A stretch of DNA of 64,000 bases from Candidula unifasciata (Eukaryota; Mollusca; Gastropoda; Stylommatophora; Geomitridae). Positions 48,901 to 58,668 of the stretch are shown one piece after another. The notes below the pieces were generated by a model. The model saw only the letters and a program-made list of their open reading frames with translations. It ran no database searches and was not told where the DNA came from. The stretch is from positions 311,001 through 375,000 of the forward strand of contig CAJHNH020002702.1 in NCBI GenBank assembly GCA_905116865.2, in the 5' to 3' direction. A program made the position numbers and the translations under genes. Numbering within the stretch: position 1 is the stretch's first letter; each line of letters begins with the position of its first letter.

Positions 48901-51800
48901 GTTATCACTTTTTTATCCTGTTGATGAAAACTCTGTAGTATCCCTGTCATGTGATACAGTGAAATATGGTCTTTTTTTTAAATTATCTACATTCACTGTT
49001 TTGAGGATCAGTATCTTTTTTATCTTCTGTGTTATGCCCTTTCCCAACCTGGCTTTTATTTGTGCCTGTCAGCTGACACATCCGACTTCTGCAGGTATTT
49101 GTTGCTCATGTTAGCCTTCCTGGGAGAATGTGTATGATAAATAAACTAAATTTAAAAAAAAATCTAAACTGCCTACATTTACCAATTTTTTTAAGGATAA
49201 GTAAGGCAGGAAAGTCAGAAGATTTAAGGCTGAAGGGCTAGTGACGTCACCATGTACTGTACAGGTTGTAGGATGTTTATTTTTGCCTCCAACAGAAAAC
49301 AAACACCTTCCATCATCTCACCGAGGATTCGAACCTGGGTCTTCTGCATGAGAACCCGGCATTTCAACCGCCGGGTGAGCCACTCCTCAAATATACTGAA
49401 AATAATAAGTACAATTTTTCCTCTGGTTTATTTCTTCTGGTTACAATTATGGATATCCTCTCCGTGTGTGGGGCCTATGATTCCATTTTGGGGGTGGGTA
49501 TAAAACTGAGACCTACTGTCTCCCTAAGAAATCATCTAATCCAATTATTTCAGGGTTTGCTGAAATCAGATGAGTGGGCCTGAAGGCCCAGATACTGCAG
49601 CCTTGCTGTAAGCTACAAGACATCATGACAACAGCCTTTTAAGAGCGAGCGCAGAAGATGAAGAAGAATGGACATCTCCATGTGCTTCAGCTCCCTCCCA
49701 TAGATCACATAAGAAGGAAGGGTTTCATCATAGAGAATTAACTCCACAACAGGGCTTTTAACTGGCATCCTGCATACCAAATCTGGCCAACGTGTTGAAT
49801 TAAGAATCAACATGATAGCATTTGGGACACTGCCATAAGGGCTACATCCCTATCTCCAGCAGCAAGCGAAAAGTTATAATTCTGATGACACTAGTAACTG
49901 TCTGAATGTATATCCGTCTTACCTTTCTCTTGAGTACTGAGCATTTGCCAGATCCCCTGGTAACTCCTCGCAGCACCATTCTCCTCACACCATAATGATC
50001 TATTAGTTCTTCTACACTGTTCCCTTGCTCCCAAATGGCCCTCACATCTAGCTTGTCATACATCATTATCCTTTTTCTCATAATTTTTTTCTTCAGCTTT
50101 ACACCTACAGATTTTTAATGCAAATTCCAGTCACCCAGTTCAACTATTTAGCCATGTGGCACAGTTATACAGGGGAACCTCTCAATCGTTAACAGGCAGC
50201 TCTAGTCCAATGTGGGTGGGGTTTGATGAGGTTGTAAACATCCTTATGGTCCACACTGCAAATGAAACCAAGTCGACGAGTTAGAGATGGACTTCGTGCC
50301 TGTGAATCAATCCTCCTTTTAATTTTCCACTTAAATGCATGAAATAAAGGTGAGAAAATCAACTTCCTTGCACTGAATTTTATCTATATGGATCTGCTCT
50401 CTTTGCAGAATGGCTCTTCGCCTGCCAAGAGTGTTGTCCAAAGCATAAAACTTTGCATCTCCAGCGACATCCTATTGGGATCTCTAGACTCACGAACAAC
50501 AGGAATTAAGTACTTAAATACACCCGAAAACAGAACAGGAATTGTTTCTTGGTCTGCACTGAAACAACAAGGGACCACAAAGAAAACCAAATACATAACT
50601 TACTATTTGTCAGTTCCATAACCTTTGTAGTTAATCAAAGCTGATGTCCCAACCACAGCAAGTGGTACACCTGAGAATACAAGTAGAAATACAGCAATTA
50701 AAAAAAATAATAATAAATGGTTTGCTCGAGTGGCAAATAAAATTGTCCAGAGATCAAATACCCTGTGAATTCAAAACACAAATATAGTGGGGAGACAAAA
50801 CGTGTTCTCAGGTCTTCATGCTGTAAACACATACCTAAACACCATGTGCACATACGCATATAGACAAACACACAAGGACACAAACACACATAGTCAGACA
50901 TGCAATCACACAAGCAGACAGACACACACATTATTATTCTAAAGATTTTAATACCATAAATCAATACCTACAAACACATATCATCATTATGGCCACAGTC
51001 ATCATAAAAATAGGCCGACGTCTTCCATTGAAGCCGGAGTACATCTGCCCGCGAGGCAGGGATCAGCTAAAGCCAGTAAAACGGTTGTACACGCAAAACT
51101 CAGGTCCAGGTAAAAGCCAAAAGTTCAAGCGGACGACTAACCTGGACCTACCGCCGGAATTCACAGCCGGTGAACGAAGAAGAAGAAGAATATCATCATT
51201 AACATATGCCACGCCTTAGGCGTTGACAGTCATAGTTTGTTATCTGAGTTTTTGTCCCAGTTATATTATAGGATCAATCACTTAGGTATTATTATCTTTG
51301 AATACCCTTGTCTTGGACTGCCAGAATAACCAACATGGATGCCTGGAAATGGCTAATTAAAGTAGAACATTACATACAACAATGAAAAGTAAACAAACAA
51401 AGTTTTTTGCTCATGTGATGAGAAAAGGAGCACAGGAAAATATCATGATGACTGAAAAGATCACTGGTTGAAGAGACAGTTGCATCCCAAGAGAAATTAT
51501 GGTGGATGGCTTAAAACAGTGGCATGGAGGTATATCATTGGTGGAATTGTTCCAGAATTGCAAATACCGAGATCTCTGGCGACGCATGAATACCTACGCC
51601 AGCTGGCGAGGCGCTTGATGATGATGATGTCTATCAAGAACACAGTGTAAAGGAGTGAGGTGCCCCACTCTCCCTCAGATTATTCTTGTTTAAGTGCACA
51701 GAGTAATAATAAGAATTTTTATGTAGTTGTAATTTTTCAAAAATATCCGGTTAAACCCTTAGGGTTATAATTGGGATATATAGTGTTAACTGAGTTATCA

Positions 51801-51885
<85 letters not shown>

Positions 51886-54800
51886 AAAAAAAAATTTATA
51901 TATCTGGTAATTATTATATATGACTAAAAATTAATTTGTATTGTTTCAGATTTTGCTTTCATTTGGGGTGAGATTATGATAGAAACAGTCTTCTTCTTCT
52001 GCCTTTCTATCCCCCAATGGAGCATAGGCCCTCAACCAACTCACGCCAAGTCGTTCCATCCTTCGCCATTACATGGAGCTCTCCCCATGTCCTCCCAATC
52101 TTTCTAACCTCATTCTCCAGCTCTCTTCTCCATGTGTTTTTTGGCCTTCCTTTATTCCTATGCCCCTGTGGGTTCCAATGCAAAGACATTCTAGTTATGC
52201 TGTTCTCCTGTTTTCTCAGTGTGTGCCCTATCCAACGCCAGCGTCTTTTCCTCACCTCCTGATCCACTGGAGCCTGTTTAGTTCTCTCCCAAAGTTCTAC
52301 ATTAGTTATTCTATAGTGTTACTATGAATAATTAGACTATCATTGTGTCAGTAACATGATGGATATATAGTTTCCTTAGTGTGCAACCACTGATTATTCT
52401 CCTTGATTTTATCTTTAGGGGAAACTTCTTCAAAAGATACCATGGGCATTCTTTACCCTTCTATATATGGTGTAGCGGCTAGATGCTCGCGTGCGGATCG
52501 GAAGGTAGTGGGTTTGCTCTCTGGCAGAACCTGACTTCTTAAAAAAACTGACCATGACTCCCAGGTCGACCTAGCCTTCAGTGGGTACCGGGTGCAGTCC
52601 TGGGAAGTAACGGCGGCCGGCGTGATACTGACCACATCAACCATCTTGTGCCGAATGGTCTATAAAAATATAGGTCTAGCCCTAAATGCCCTATATGTAT
52701 AAAGGCGGGGAAAAGGGACCTTTACTTTTATATATGGATTTTAGTCCTAGTAGTAAATTGGTTGACCTTGCCACGCAGCTCTCTGGGGCTGTTTATGTAC
52801 AGCAAGTTTTTCATCCTCATAGGCAACTGACAGTGACTATTATTATGTGCCAAATGGCAAATAAATACAATAATATATTTAATATAACATGAAAGGAAAA
52901 AACAAAAACTTTAAAACAGAACTCATATACATGGTTTAGGAAGTCCTGTCAGCTCACTCCTAACAGATTATTTCTACTGAGCGAGCAGGGTGGGTGGGGG
53001 GGGGGGCAATTTCCTTCCCCTCCCCCTAAAAATCGTGTGCTGGTGGAAGGGGCTATTTCCCTTTCCATTCTTCTAAAAATTGTGGGGCTGGGGGGGGGGG
53101 GGGGGAGGACTCAAAGTGCCTCAGCCCCTAGGTTCCAGCACTCCTGATGGGCAGGGCAGATACTTACCATATCCAGCCAGGTAATAGTAAGGCAGCCTTG
53201 AACGAGAGGCATCAAACACCTGGACCAGCATGAAGATGATGTGTAGTCCCTCAATGAACATCCAGGCAAAAGCAGCCAGAAAGAAGAAGTGGAGAAACCC
53301 AGCAATAACAGAGCAGGCGATCTGAAAGTAAACAAGTAAAGTAAAGATCTCTTTTCACTCCTTAGGCGCATCGGGCATATGGGAAGAGCACCATATTTTG
53401 TTACAGACCAATCGGCACTAGGTTGGTAATGTGGTCAGCATTACACTGGCCTCTCTACTTCCCAAACGTCCACCCTGGTCTCATTTTAGGCTGGTTCGAC
53501 CTGCGACGCCCCATACAATGATAAAAATCAATGCAGCCAGCTGTGGGTTTTGATCGCGGTAGGCGTCAGGCCCAGATGGTATCCCAGCTGAAGCCATCAG
53601 GGCCAACATAAACACATCAACAGAATTGCTACATTGATTATTCAGTAAAGTCTGGGAGACCGAAGAAATACCAGCAGTCTGGAGAGAAGGATATCTCGTG
53701 AAACTGCCCAAAAAAGGTGATCTACAGGAATGTGAAAACTATAGAGGAATTATGTTGCTGTCAGTTCCTGGAAAAATATTAAGTAGAATTATTTTGGAAA
53801 GATTAAAAGATGCTATTGATAAAATGCTAAGAGATGAGCAGGCAGGTTTTCGGTCAAACAGATCCTGTACTGATCAGATAGCCACATTACGTATTATAAT
53901 AGAGCAAAGCATTGAACTGAACTCACCACTTTACATTGGATTTATAGACTATGAAAAAGCATTTGACAGCATAGATAGGGAATCTCTCTGGAAATTGATG
54001 GGGCACTATGGAATCCCACAGAAAATTATCAACTTAGTAAAGGCAACATATAAAGACATGAAATGTCGAGTTCTTCATGAGGGAAAGCTAACAGATGCAT
54101 TTGAAATAAAAACAGGTGTGCGACAGGGATGTCTTTTGTCGCCTCTCTTATTTTTACTGGACTATGAAAACAGTAACTGCTAACACCAAGAATGGAATTC
54201 AGTGGACCCCTACAAAACAGCTTGATGATCTGGACTTCGCTGATGATATTGCTCTTCTGTCCCATTCACGGAATCAGATGCAAGATAAATTAAATATACT
54301 TAATGTGAGATCAAAGCAGCTTGGTCTGAAAATCCATAAAGGAAAGACAAAGATAATGAGAATAAATCAGGCAAATAGTAATGTGGTTTCTCTTAATGGC
54401 ACCCCACTCCAAGACGTGGAGTCGTACACCTATTTAGGCAGTAATGTAGATAAAGATGGAGGAACTGATAGAGATATTAAAATAAGAATACAAAAGGCAA
54501 GAGGGGCTTTTATAGCACTAGGGAATTTGTGGAGGTCAAAAGAAATTAAAAGAAATACTAAACTAAAATTTTTTAATTCTAATGTCAAATCAGTACTATT
54601 GTATGGGGCGGAAACATGGAGAACAACCAAGGCAATTACTAATAAATTACAGACATTCATTAACTGGTGCCTGCGCAGAATAGAGGGAATAAAATGGTAT
54701 GATAGAATAAATAATGTAGAACTTTGGGAGAGAACTAAACAGGCTCCAGTGGATCAGGAAGTGAGGAAAAGACGCTGGCGTTGGATAGGGCACACACTGA

Positions 54801-57040
54801 GAAAACAGGAGAACAGCATTACTAGAATGTCTTTGCATTTGAACCCACAGGGGCATAGGAATAAAGGAAGGCCAAAAAACACTTGGATAAGAGAGCTGGA
54901 GAACGAGGTTAGAAAGATTGGGAGGACATGGGGAGAGCTCCATGCAATGGCGAAGGATAGAACGACTTGGCGTGAGTTGGTTGAGGGCCTATGCTCCATT
55001 GGGGGATAGAAAGGCAGAAGAAGAAGACCTTGGGATTCGCAACGCCTAAGTCACAGTCGCCGCAACAGAAACTGTGCAACAGATTCATAGCAAATTCAAA
55101 ATATCCTAAGCTGTAGATTAGGTCTTGAAGAACAAGAGAAATACTGACATCCTTAAAGATCTGAACATAAGGGAGGAATGGCTTGTAAACAGCATCTTGT
55201 CTCGGACACTGACATATTTACGCTGTATCAAGTACCACGGCAGATTAGAAGGAATAATAGCAGAAGGTAGTTTACCAGAAAAGAGGAGCATGGGCACAGG
55301 ATATAAGTAAAGTTTTGAACAACAGATCAACGTCATGGCACACCGGTAGTAACTCATAAGTGCTCCGTTCTTCTTCTAACCCAAGTCTGAGTCTGAAGAA
55401 GCTCAGCACAGTGCACAGGCTCTGTAGCACCAGCGAGGATCCTGAAATACTTTGGGTAGATTTTTAACTCCAAATTTTGCCCGGGCAGCGCCGTTAGGCT
55501 ACTCTGTTCTATATCCATCTGCAAGGGATTTTTGACGTGCGCAATAATGCACACGGGTGTCCGATCTCACTACCTAGAGACCAGGGGGAATTACTAGAAG
55601 ACCAAGTCCACGTGAAAAGATCCCAGCCCTTACCGAGGATTGAACCCGGAACCTCTAGCACTCGAGGCGGTCACCATGCCTCGAGACAACGCAGCCCCCC
55701 ACCCCAGGATATACATGACACATGGAATAGTAAAGTGTACGAGGCGTGAAAGCTGGCGAGAGACCAAGTTTCTGTCAGGCAGACCCTGATGAGAGTGACG
55801 TTCTGCAAAGGACCTGCTACATGATGATGATAGATTAGGTAAAAGTAACACATTTCTTGGTACGTGATTTAGGCTGGGGCGATCTGAAAACCTTCTTCTT
55901 CTTTGTGTACACCGACTTGAAACTCCAGTGAAAAGTTCTAGCTGTTCACCCACCTCCAGACTTTAGTCGTGTTCTGGAACCTGAGTGTTGCATACACTTC
56001 CGTTTTACACATCTGGCTTATTTGTATGCAGACTGTCGGTTCCTTGCCTCTCAGGCAGATGCACTCAAACTTCGAAGGAAGCCTCCAATTAGTCGACTCA
56101 TACGACGTGCTTTTTGAGAAGGCAGTGGGTGGGTCTATTCTAGTTTTCCCTATGATGGTGTCCAGGAACCCACACGGAGAGCCATGGGAAACGATGTCAT
56201 GACTGTTTTAAAAATCCACTGGGTAAGGAATTGAACTCAGTACTTTTGGGCTTGCAGGCGAGTGTCTGGCCACAGCACTACAACGGCACCCAATCTTCTT
56301 TTTTTTTTCCTTTGCGTTCACCAGCTGTAAACTCCGGCGGAAAATTCTGGTTGTTTGTTCACTTCTGGACTCCAGTCCTGTTCCAGAACCTGAGTGTTGT
56401 GTGTGCATCCGTTTTACAGATCTGACTCATTTGTAAACAGACTGCTGGTTCCTTGCCTTTCAGGCAGATGCACTCCGACTTCAAAGGAAGCTCCCAATAC
56501 GTCGACTCTTACGACATGCTTTTGGGTAGGCAGTGGATCTATTCTTGTTTTCCCTATAATAGGGCCCCGGAACTCACACAGGGAGGCACCCTTTCTATAA
56601 GATGGTGCTCCCGTTATAACTAAATTATTCCGGTCCCAAACAACTTAACAAGTGGTGGGTTCTTCCCCTTGAAACCTATCCATTTAGTAATGTGTACTTT
56701 TATTTTTGTAAAAGTCGGCCTAACCTTTAATGGATACCACGTAAAGTCATGGGAAATAAAGGCGGCCATCGTGATGCTGACTACATCACCAAACAAGTGC
56801 CGATCAGTCTGTAAAATAAAGGTCTGGCCCTTTGCGATAAAAAGTCTAAAGGCGTGGAAAAATTACTTTTTTTTTTTTACTTTTAATTTTGACATTTGGT
56901 AGGACCATAATTAAGAAATCTGGCTTCTCCGTCGACCTCAAGCTCTGTTTTTTGCGATCTTCAAAAATAATCCCACGATGATTTTTTTTTTAAATACTGG
57001 TTATTTCTTCAACATTTCGAATGAGTCAGAGACTATCTCG

Positions 57041-57130
<90 letters not shown>

Positions 57131-57784
57131 TGTCTCTCTCTCTCACACACACTCACTCACTCACTCACATGCACACACACACTCACTCACAAGCACACAC
57201 AAACATATACACACAAATAGGGCTTTTGAACTTTTGCGAGGTTCCATTATAGTCTTAATTTTTGTAGTTAGATATGGACAGTGGTATTTTCTAACTTTAT
57301 GCAACGGTACGCATTACTGGCACATAGGGACAAACAATGCTACCAACACCACACAGCATGGAGTATCGGAATGATTAGTTTGGCTATTTATGTTTCATAG
57401 TCCCGAGACCTAAGAAACAAAAAGGTGGGGACGTTTTAGTGCCTTTTGCAAATTTCTAAGGAGAATTGGCATGTGGCGGCGCAATGTGTTTAAGGTTCTC
57501 TCCCCCCCCCCCACCTCCTTCCCCCGTTCCAGCGCCCCTGAAATTAAGTAAACAGTGTAAATAGACTGGCAGTAAAGACACAGACAAAGAAGACATCCAG
57601 GTAGGCACATGCACTGACACACAACAACAGATTGTAACCCACTGATACTAAGATAGAGCCAGATATTAAATGTGTAGGTACCTGGTATCTGGCCTGGTCA
57701 ATTCCACAGACGAATAGGATTTCTGCTATAAGGAGTGTCATTGCCAGATTTTTATGAATAGAGTTTCTTTCTCCTTGGAGAGCG
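42763..57784 (-). CDS. Adhesion-class GPCR, latrophilin-like, TM2 to stop (partial)
   Basis: Seven minus-strand exons (57682-57784, 53168-53321, 50604-50670, 48814-48880, 47212-47309, 44178-44346, 42763-42942) have GT/AG ends and agree in phase at every junction, giving 278 residues and a stop. In order they hold TM2 ([16 protein letters not shown]), TM3 ([17 protein letters not shown]), TM4 ([15 protein letters not shown]), the extracellular Cys-Trp (KYCWL), TM5, TM6 ([12 protein letters not shown]) and TM7 ([17 protein letters not shown]). These are signatures of class B2 (adhesion) receptors, closest by eye to latrophilin. The GPCR autoproteolysis (GPS) domain, TM1 and ectodomain lie beyond the right edge. 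The tail after TM7 is only about 60 residues, much shorter than vertebrate latrophilins, so the subfamily is uncertain. Confidence 0.88.
43050..43345 (+). mobile_element. RTE-like LINE 3' fragment
   Basis: The text follows the RTE of 53566: [20 protein letters not shown], a [15 protein letters not shown] block and ...[12 protein letters not shown] end. It is frameshifted. It lies in the GPCR intron between the last two exons. Confidence 0.75.
43676..43890 (+). mobile_element. SINE-E copy, internally deleted
   Basis: Head GCTGCGTGGTCTCGAGGCAT, box B GGGTTCAAGCC, then a jump to AAAGTATTTCAGGATCCTCG and end TACCCTTGTGCCATGATGTT. The central 150 bp present at 25930-26080 is missing. Confidence 0.8.
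44178..44346 (-). CDS. Adhesion GPCR exon, TM6 and TM7
   Basis: The exon has 56 codons after one base. TM6 carries [12 protein letters not shown] (the conserved G-L-T-W) and TM7 carries [15 protein letters not shown] (the conserved N-S-x-Q-G). The exon ends LLNKK|GTAAGG. Good splice sites flank it. Confidence 0.92.
44840..45015. mobile_element. hAT-type MITE, 176 bp, same family as 18605-18788
   Basis: Ends CATGGCTGTTCTAC and (right) GTTAAATAGCCCTG. Flanks TCCTAGGG (44832-44839) and TCCTAGGA (45016-45023). Internal text GCCTGAGCCC and AATGATCTGC match the first copy. Confidence 0.8.
45097..45345 (+). mobile_element. SINE-C copy
   Basis: TTCTTCTTTGCCTTTACCAG, GTAAACTCTGGCGGAAAGTT, CTGTTCCAGAAACTGAGTGT, GTTCCTTGTCTCTCAGGCAG in family order. 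Confidence 0.8.
45575..46525 (-). mobile_element. LINE reverse transcriptase C-terminal region, one frameshift
   Basis: The minus frame 46522-46085 holds [20 protein letters not shown] (motif B) and [18 protein letters not shown] (motif C, FADD). A shift near 46100-46150 moves to the frame 46155-45595 with [36 protein letters not shown] and [15 protein letters not shown], and a stop. 5' truncated. It lies in the GPCR intron between TM5/ICL3 and TM6/7 exons. Confidence 0.88.
46861..47145 (+). mobile_element. SINE-B subfamily copy
   Basis: Head GCGTCTGTGGCTTAGACGTT, box-B-like GTGATCGAAACCC, GGGGAAGTAAAGACAGCCAG body, end ATGGATCTTTACTTTAC. It shares this variant head with 3008-3290 and the split copy at 53335/55029. 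It lies about 65 bp from the exon at 47212. Confidence 0.8.
47212..47309 (-). CDS. Adhesion GPCR exon, TM5 end and ICL3
   Basis: This 98 bp exon encodes [16 protein letters not shown] and a polar third intracellular loop ending [11 protein letters not shown]. The asparagine and following hydrophobic run finish TM5. The donor is ATCAG|GTATGT. Confidence 0.85.
47630..47810 (+). mobile_element. SINE-C fragment
   Basis: TGTTCATCCATTTCTAGACT, CATGTTCTAGGACTAGAGT, TTATGTGCAAACTGTTGGCT follow the SINE-C order; old. Confidence 0.6.
48000..48260. repeat. Dispersed repeat shared with 30950-31130
   Basis: TTGCGTGTGCAACTACTGAT, AGTAACTGCTGCCTCCATCG and GGCTTGGCTGAGACTGCAGT align with the first copy. 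Nature unknown. Confidence 0.6.
48814..48880 (-). CDS. Adhesion GPCR exon, ECL2 and TM5 start
   Basis: This 67 bp exon encodes [16 protein letters not shown]. The Cys-Trp-Leu and the W-x-F-x-G-P segment are conserved in extracellular loop 2 and TM5 of class B2 receptors. Confidence 0.88.
49300..49390 (-). mobile_element. tRNA-like SINE head
   Basis: The minus strand has GGAGTGGCTCACCCGGCGGT as box A region and CCAGGTTCGAATCCTCGG as T-arm and box B. The acceptor stem is absent. Confidence 0.6.
49600..50085 (-). mobile_element. LINE 3' fragment
   Basis: The minus frame at 50081-49842 reads [20 protein letters not shown] then [19 protein letters not shown] and the [12 protein letters not shown] segment, matching the post-RNase-H region of 22905-23235. 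The neighbouring 49613-49813 minus frame has no recognised motif. Confidence 0.65.
50604..50670 (-). CDS. Adhesion GPCR exon, TM4
   Basis: This 67 bp exon encodes [13 protein letters not shown] and then YKGYGTDK, the rest of TM4 and the first half of extracellular loop 2. The phase matches both neighbours. Confidence 0.85.
50995..51195 (-). mobile_element. SINE-C variant, reverse orientation
   Basis: Read on minus it gives CTTCTTCTTCGTTCACCGGC, a CTGTGAATTCCGGCGG block, GAGTTTTGCGTGTACAACCG and GCAGATGTACTCCGGCTTCA, following SINE-C with many C/G-ward changes. It is a distinct, GC-richer subfamily. Confidence 0.65.
51330..51625 (+). mobile_element. LINE C-terminal fragment with (ATG)n tail
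   Basis: GAAAAGGAGCACAGGAAAAT, GTTGCATCCCAAGAGAAATT and CTGGCGACGCATGAATACCT correspond to the LINE end at 61410-61600. It closes at GATGATGATG (51617-51628). Confidence 0.6.
51745..51880. repeat. Dispersed repeat end plus (TA)n microsatellite
   Basis: AACCCTTAGGGTTATAATTG and ATATATAGTGTTAACTGAGT mirror 12830-12885. About 38 TA units follow at 51803-51881. Confidence 0.85.
52000..52318 (-). mobile_element. RTE-like LINE, strongly 5'-truncated
   Basis: The minus frame [40 protein letters not shown] and [13 protein letters not shown] runs without a stop and is almost identical to the end of 53566-55028, including the final GGCAGAAGAAGAAGA. A young insertion in a GPCR intron. Confidence 0.92.
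52470..52735 (+). mobile_element. SINE-B copy
   Basis: TGTAGCGGCTAGATGCTCGC head, GGGTTTGCTCTC box B, GGAAGTAACGGCGGCCGGCG body, GGGACCTTTACTTTTATA end. Confidence 0.85.
52985..53115. repeat. G-run rich duplication
   Basis: Two blocks of TTCC(C/T)TTCC...CTAAAAATCGTGTG(C/G)TGG follow G runs at 52993-53007 and 53092-53105. It lies immediately downstream (sense strand) of the TM3 exon donor. Confidence 0.6.
53168..53321 (-). CDS. Adhesion GPCR exon, TM3 to TM4 start
   Basis: The exon has 51 codons plus one base, with [10 protein letters not shown] then [20 protein letters not shown]. The Cys near the start of TM3 can pair with the Cys of the CWL motif two exons later. The W-M-x-x-E-G core is the most conserved segment of adhesion GPCRs. 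The donor TATG|GTAAGTA is near consensus. Confidence 0.92.
53335..53565 (-). mobile_element. SINE-B, left part, split by RTE insertion
   Basis: Reverse SINE-B (AAGATCTCTTTTCACTCCTT, ACCAATCGGCACTAGGTTGG, GGTTCGACCTGCGACGCC, GGGTTTTGATCGCGGTA). It stops exactly where the LINE begins and resumes at 55029. Confidence 0.85.
53566..55028 (+). mobile_element. RTE-like LINE, near-intact reverse transcriptase
   Basis: The plus frame starts [20 protein letters not shown] (one TGA at about 53634), then [35 protein letters not shown], motif [13 protein letters not shown], motif [17 protein letters not shown] small deletion near 54160 shifts the frame to [20 protein letters not shown] (motif C, FADD), then [40 protein letters not shown] and a stop at 55007-55009. 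It ends GGCAGAAGAAGAAGAC. With only one stop and one shift over 1.4 kb, it is the youngest member of four copies. The endonuclease domain is missing. Confidence 0.92.
55029..55068 (-). mobile_element. SINE-B, right part (head)
   Basis: TTGGGATTCGCAACGCCTAA then GTCACAGTCGCCG is the reverse complement of the variant SINE-B head at 46861. It completes the copy begun at 53335. Confidence 0.8.
55090..55310 (+). mobile_element. LINE C-terminal fragment
   Basis: Frameshifted plus text ([19 protein letters not shown], a [19 protein letters not shown] segment) matches residues near the end of the LINE at 61754-62878 (NASILQELNIEEGWLVKTI). Confidence 0.75.
55320..55700 (-). mobile_element. SINE-E copy, near complete
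   Basis: On minus: GGCTGCGTTGTCTCGAGGCA head, box B GGGTTCAATCC, GGGATCTTTTCACGTGGACT, CTGGTCTCTAGGTAGTGAGA, AACGGCGCTGCCCGGGCAAA, end near ACTACCGGTGTGCCATGACG. It shows the full body deleted in the 43676 copy. Confidence 0.85.
55705..55840 (+). mobile_element. LINE 3' tip
   Basis: GTGAAAGCTGGCGAGAGACC and CAAAGGACCTGCTACATGAT then a GATGATGAT tail look like a very short LINE 3' end. Confidence 0.45.
55893..56195 (+). mobile_element. SINE-C copy
   Basis: TTCTTCTTTGTGTACACCGA start, GTTCACCCACCTCCAGACTT, GTGTTCTGGAACCTGAGTGT, CTTGCCTCTCAGGCAGATGC, ending CAGGAACCCACACGGAGA. Confidence 0.8.
56205..56290 (-). mobile_element. tRNA-like SINE head
   Basis: Minus: GGGTGCCGTTGTAGTGCTGT and TACTGAGTTCAATTCCTTAC (box B). 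It is wedged between two SINE-C copies. Confidence 0.55.
56290..56600 (+). mobile_element. SINE-C copy, best preserved
   Basis: TTGCGTTCACCAGCTGTAAA, TCCAGTCCTGTTCCAGAACC, GTGTGTGCATCCGTTTTACA, TCTTACGACATGCTTTTGGG, CTATAATAGGGCCCCGGAAC. It is used as reference for the family. Confidence 0.85.
56705..56885 (+). mobile_element. SINE-B fragment, head missing
   Basis: GTCATGGGAAATAAAGGCGG, GTGATGCTGACTACATCACC, GTCTAAAGGCGTGGAAAAAT. Confidence 0.7.
57046..57200. repeat. (CT)n then (CACT)n microsatellite
   Basis: About 45 CT units, then mixed CACACA/CACTCACTCACT. It yields Ser/Leu frames with no meaning. Confidence 0.97.
57200..57660. other. Intron sequence without recognised feature
   Basis: It lies below the TM2 exon. 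A C-run lies at 57502-57511. No coding frame with splice sites was found. Confidence 0.45.
57682..57784 (-). CDS. Adhesion GPCR exon, TM2
   Basis: The exon has 34 codons after one base: [15 protein letters not shown] then [19 protein letters not shown]. The intracellular-loop His-x-Asn-Leu motif leading into TM2 is diagnostic of class B receptors. The acceptor is TTTTCCAG and the donor CCAG|GTACCT. The exon with TM1 was not seen in the 6.2 kb to the right. Confidence 0.88.
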
Positions 57785-58020
57785 CTGGAAAAGAAATTAT
57801 GTGCATTGTGAATACATAAGTTATATGTATTTCTTTTACAATACTTTTTTTTTTCATGAATAACAAATATTTAATAATAACGCTACTGAGGCTGAGATAC
57901 AGTCTGAATCCATGAAAAAAAAAAGGTAAGTGTAGACAATTATGTTGGAATTAAGATCCATGAAATTCTAGATATTTGCCCTTCACACTTTTCCGGTTCA
58001 ATAAGATACAAATGCATTAT

Positions 58021-58031
58021 TGTGTGTGTGT

Positions 58032-58072
<41 letters not shown>

Positions 58073-58380
58073 TAGGTATGAATGTACATCGTCTTTATGT
58101 TAATACGTTAGTCTATATGTCAATGTATGTGCTTGTACCTATGTGTCAATATATGATGTTTACCTGGGACTTAAGAGTTTATATGTATGTGTGTCTATGT
58201 ATATATGTATATGTGTGCATTGCCGTAAGTGTATGTGTGGGTCAGCATATATCTAAGTGTTTGTCTGCATGAGTTTATGGGTGTGTCAATGTGCATCTAT
58301 GTGTGTGTCTTAGTGTATCTGTCTGTGTGTGCGTCTACATATGTTTATGTGTGTATCTGCATGTATATCAAAGTGTGATT
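58021..58380. repeat. (TG)n microsatellite and TG/TATG-rich tract
   Basis: There are about 22 TG units at 58021-58072, followed by 300 bp of degenerate TGTGTCTATGTATATATG text. Confidence 0.9.
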
Positions 58381-58668
58381 CCGTGTTGGTCTGCAATCCA
58401 GATTAAGACTTTTTACTCTCAGGATGGGATGATGAACCTTTAGATTGCAGGCTGGAGTGAGCTAACCGAACTATATCATAGCGTAATGATGTCTCTGATT
58501 GTAGTATATGTGCGAGTGTGTGTTTGTGTGGGAAATACTATTTCTCTGTGTGTTGTCCAATTAAAAGTTTTTTAACATGTTTCCGACTGCCAACAAAACC
58601 AAAGAACCCAAGGTAATTTAAAAAAAAAATCGTTTTCAAAGATAATCTGGCAACTGAGATAAGCTGTC

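Noticed and set aside
53111..53371. 86-codon minus frame overlapping the TM3 exon
   Set aside because: It is in the wrong frame; the exon frame with GT/AG boundaries gives the conserved receptor sequence.
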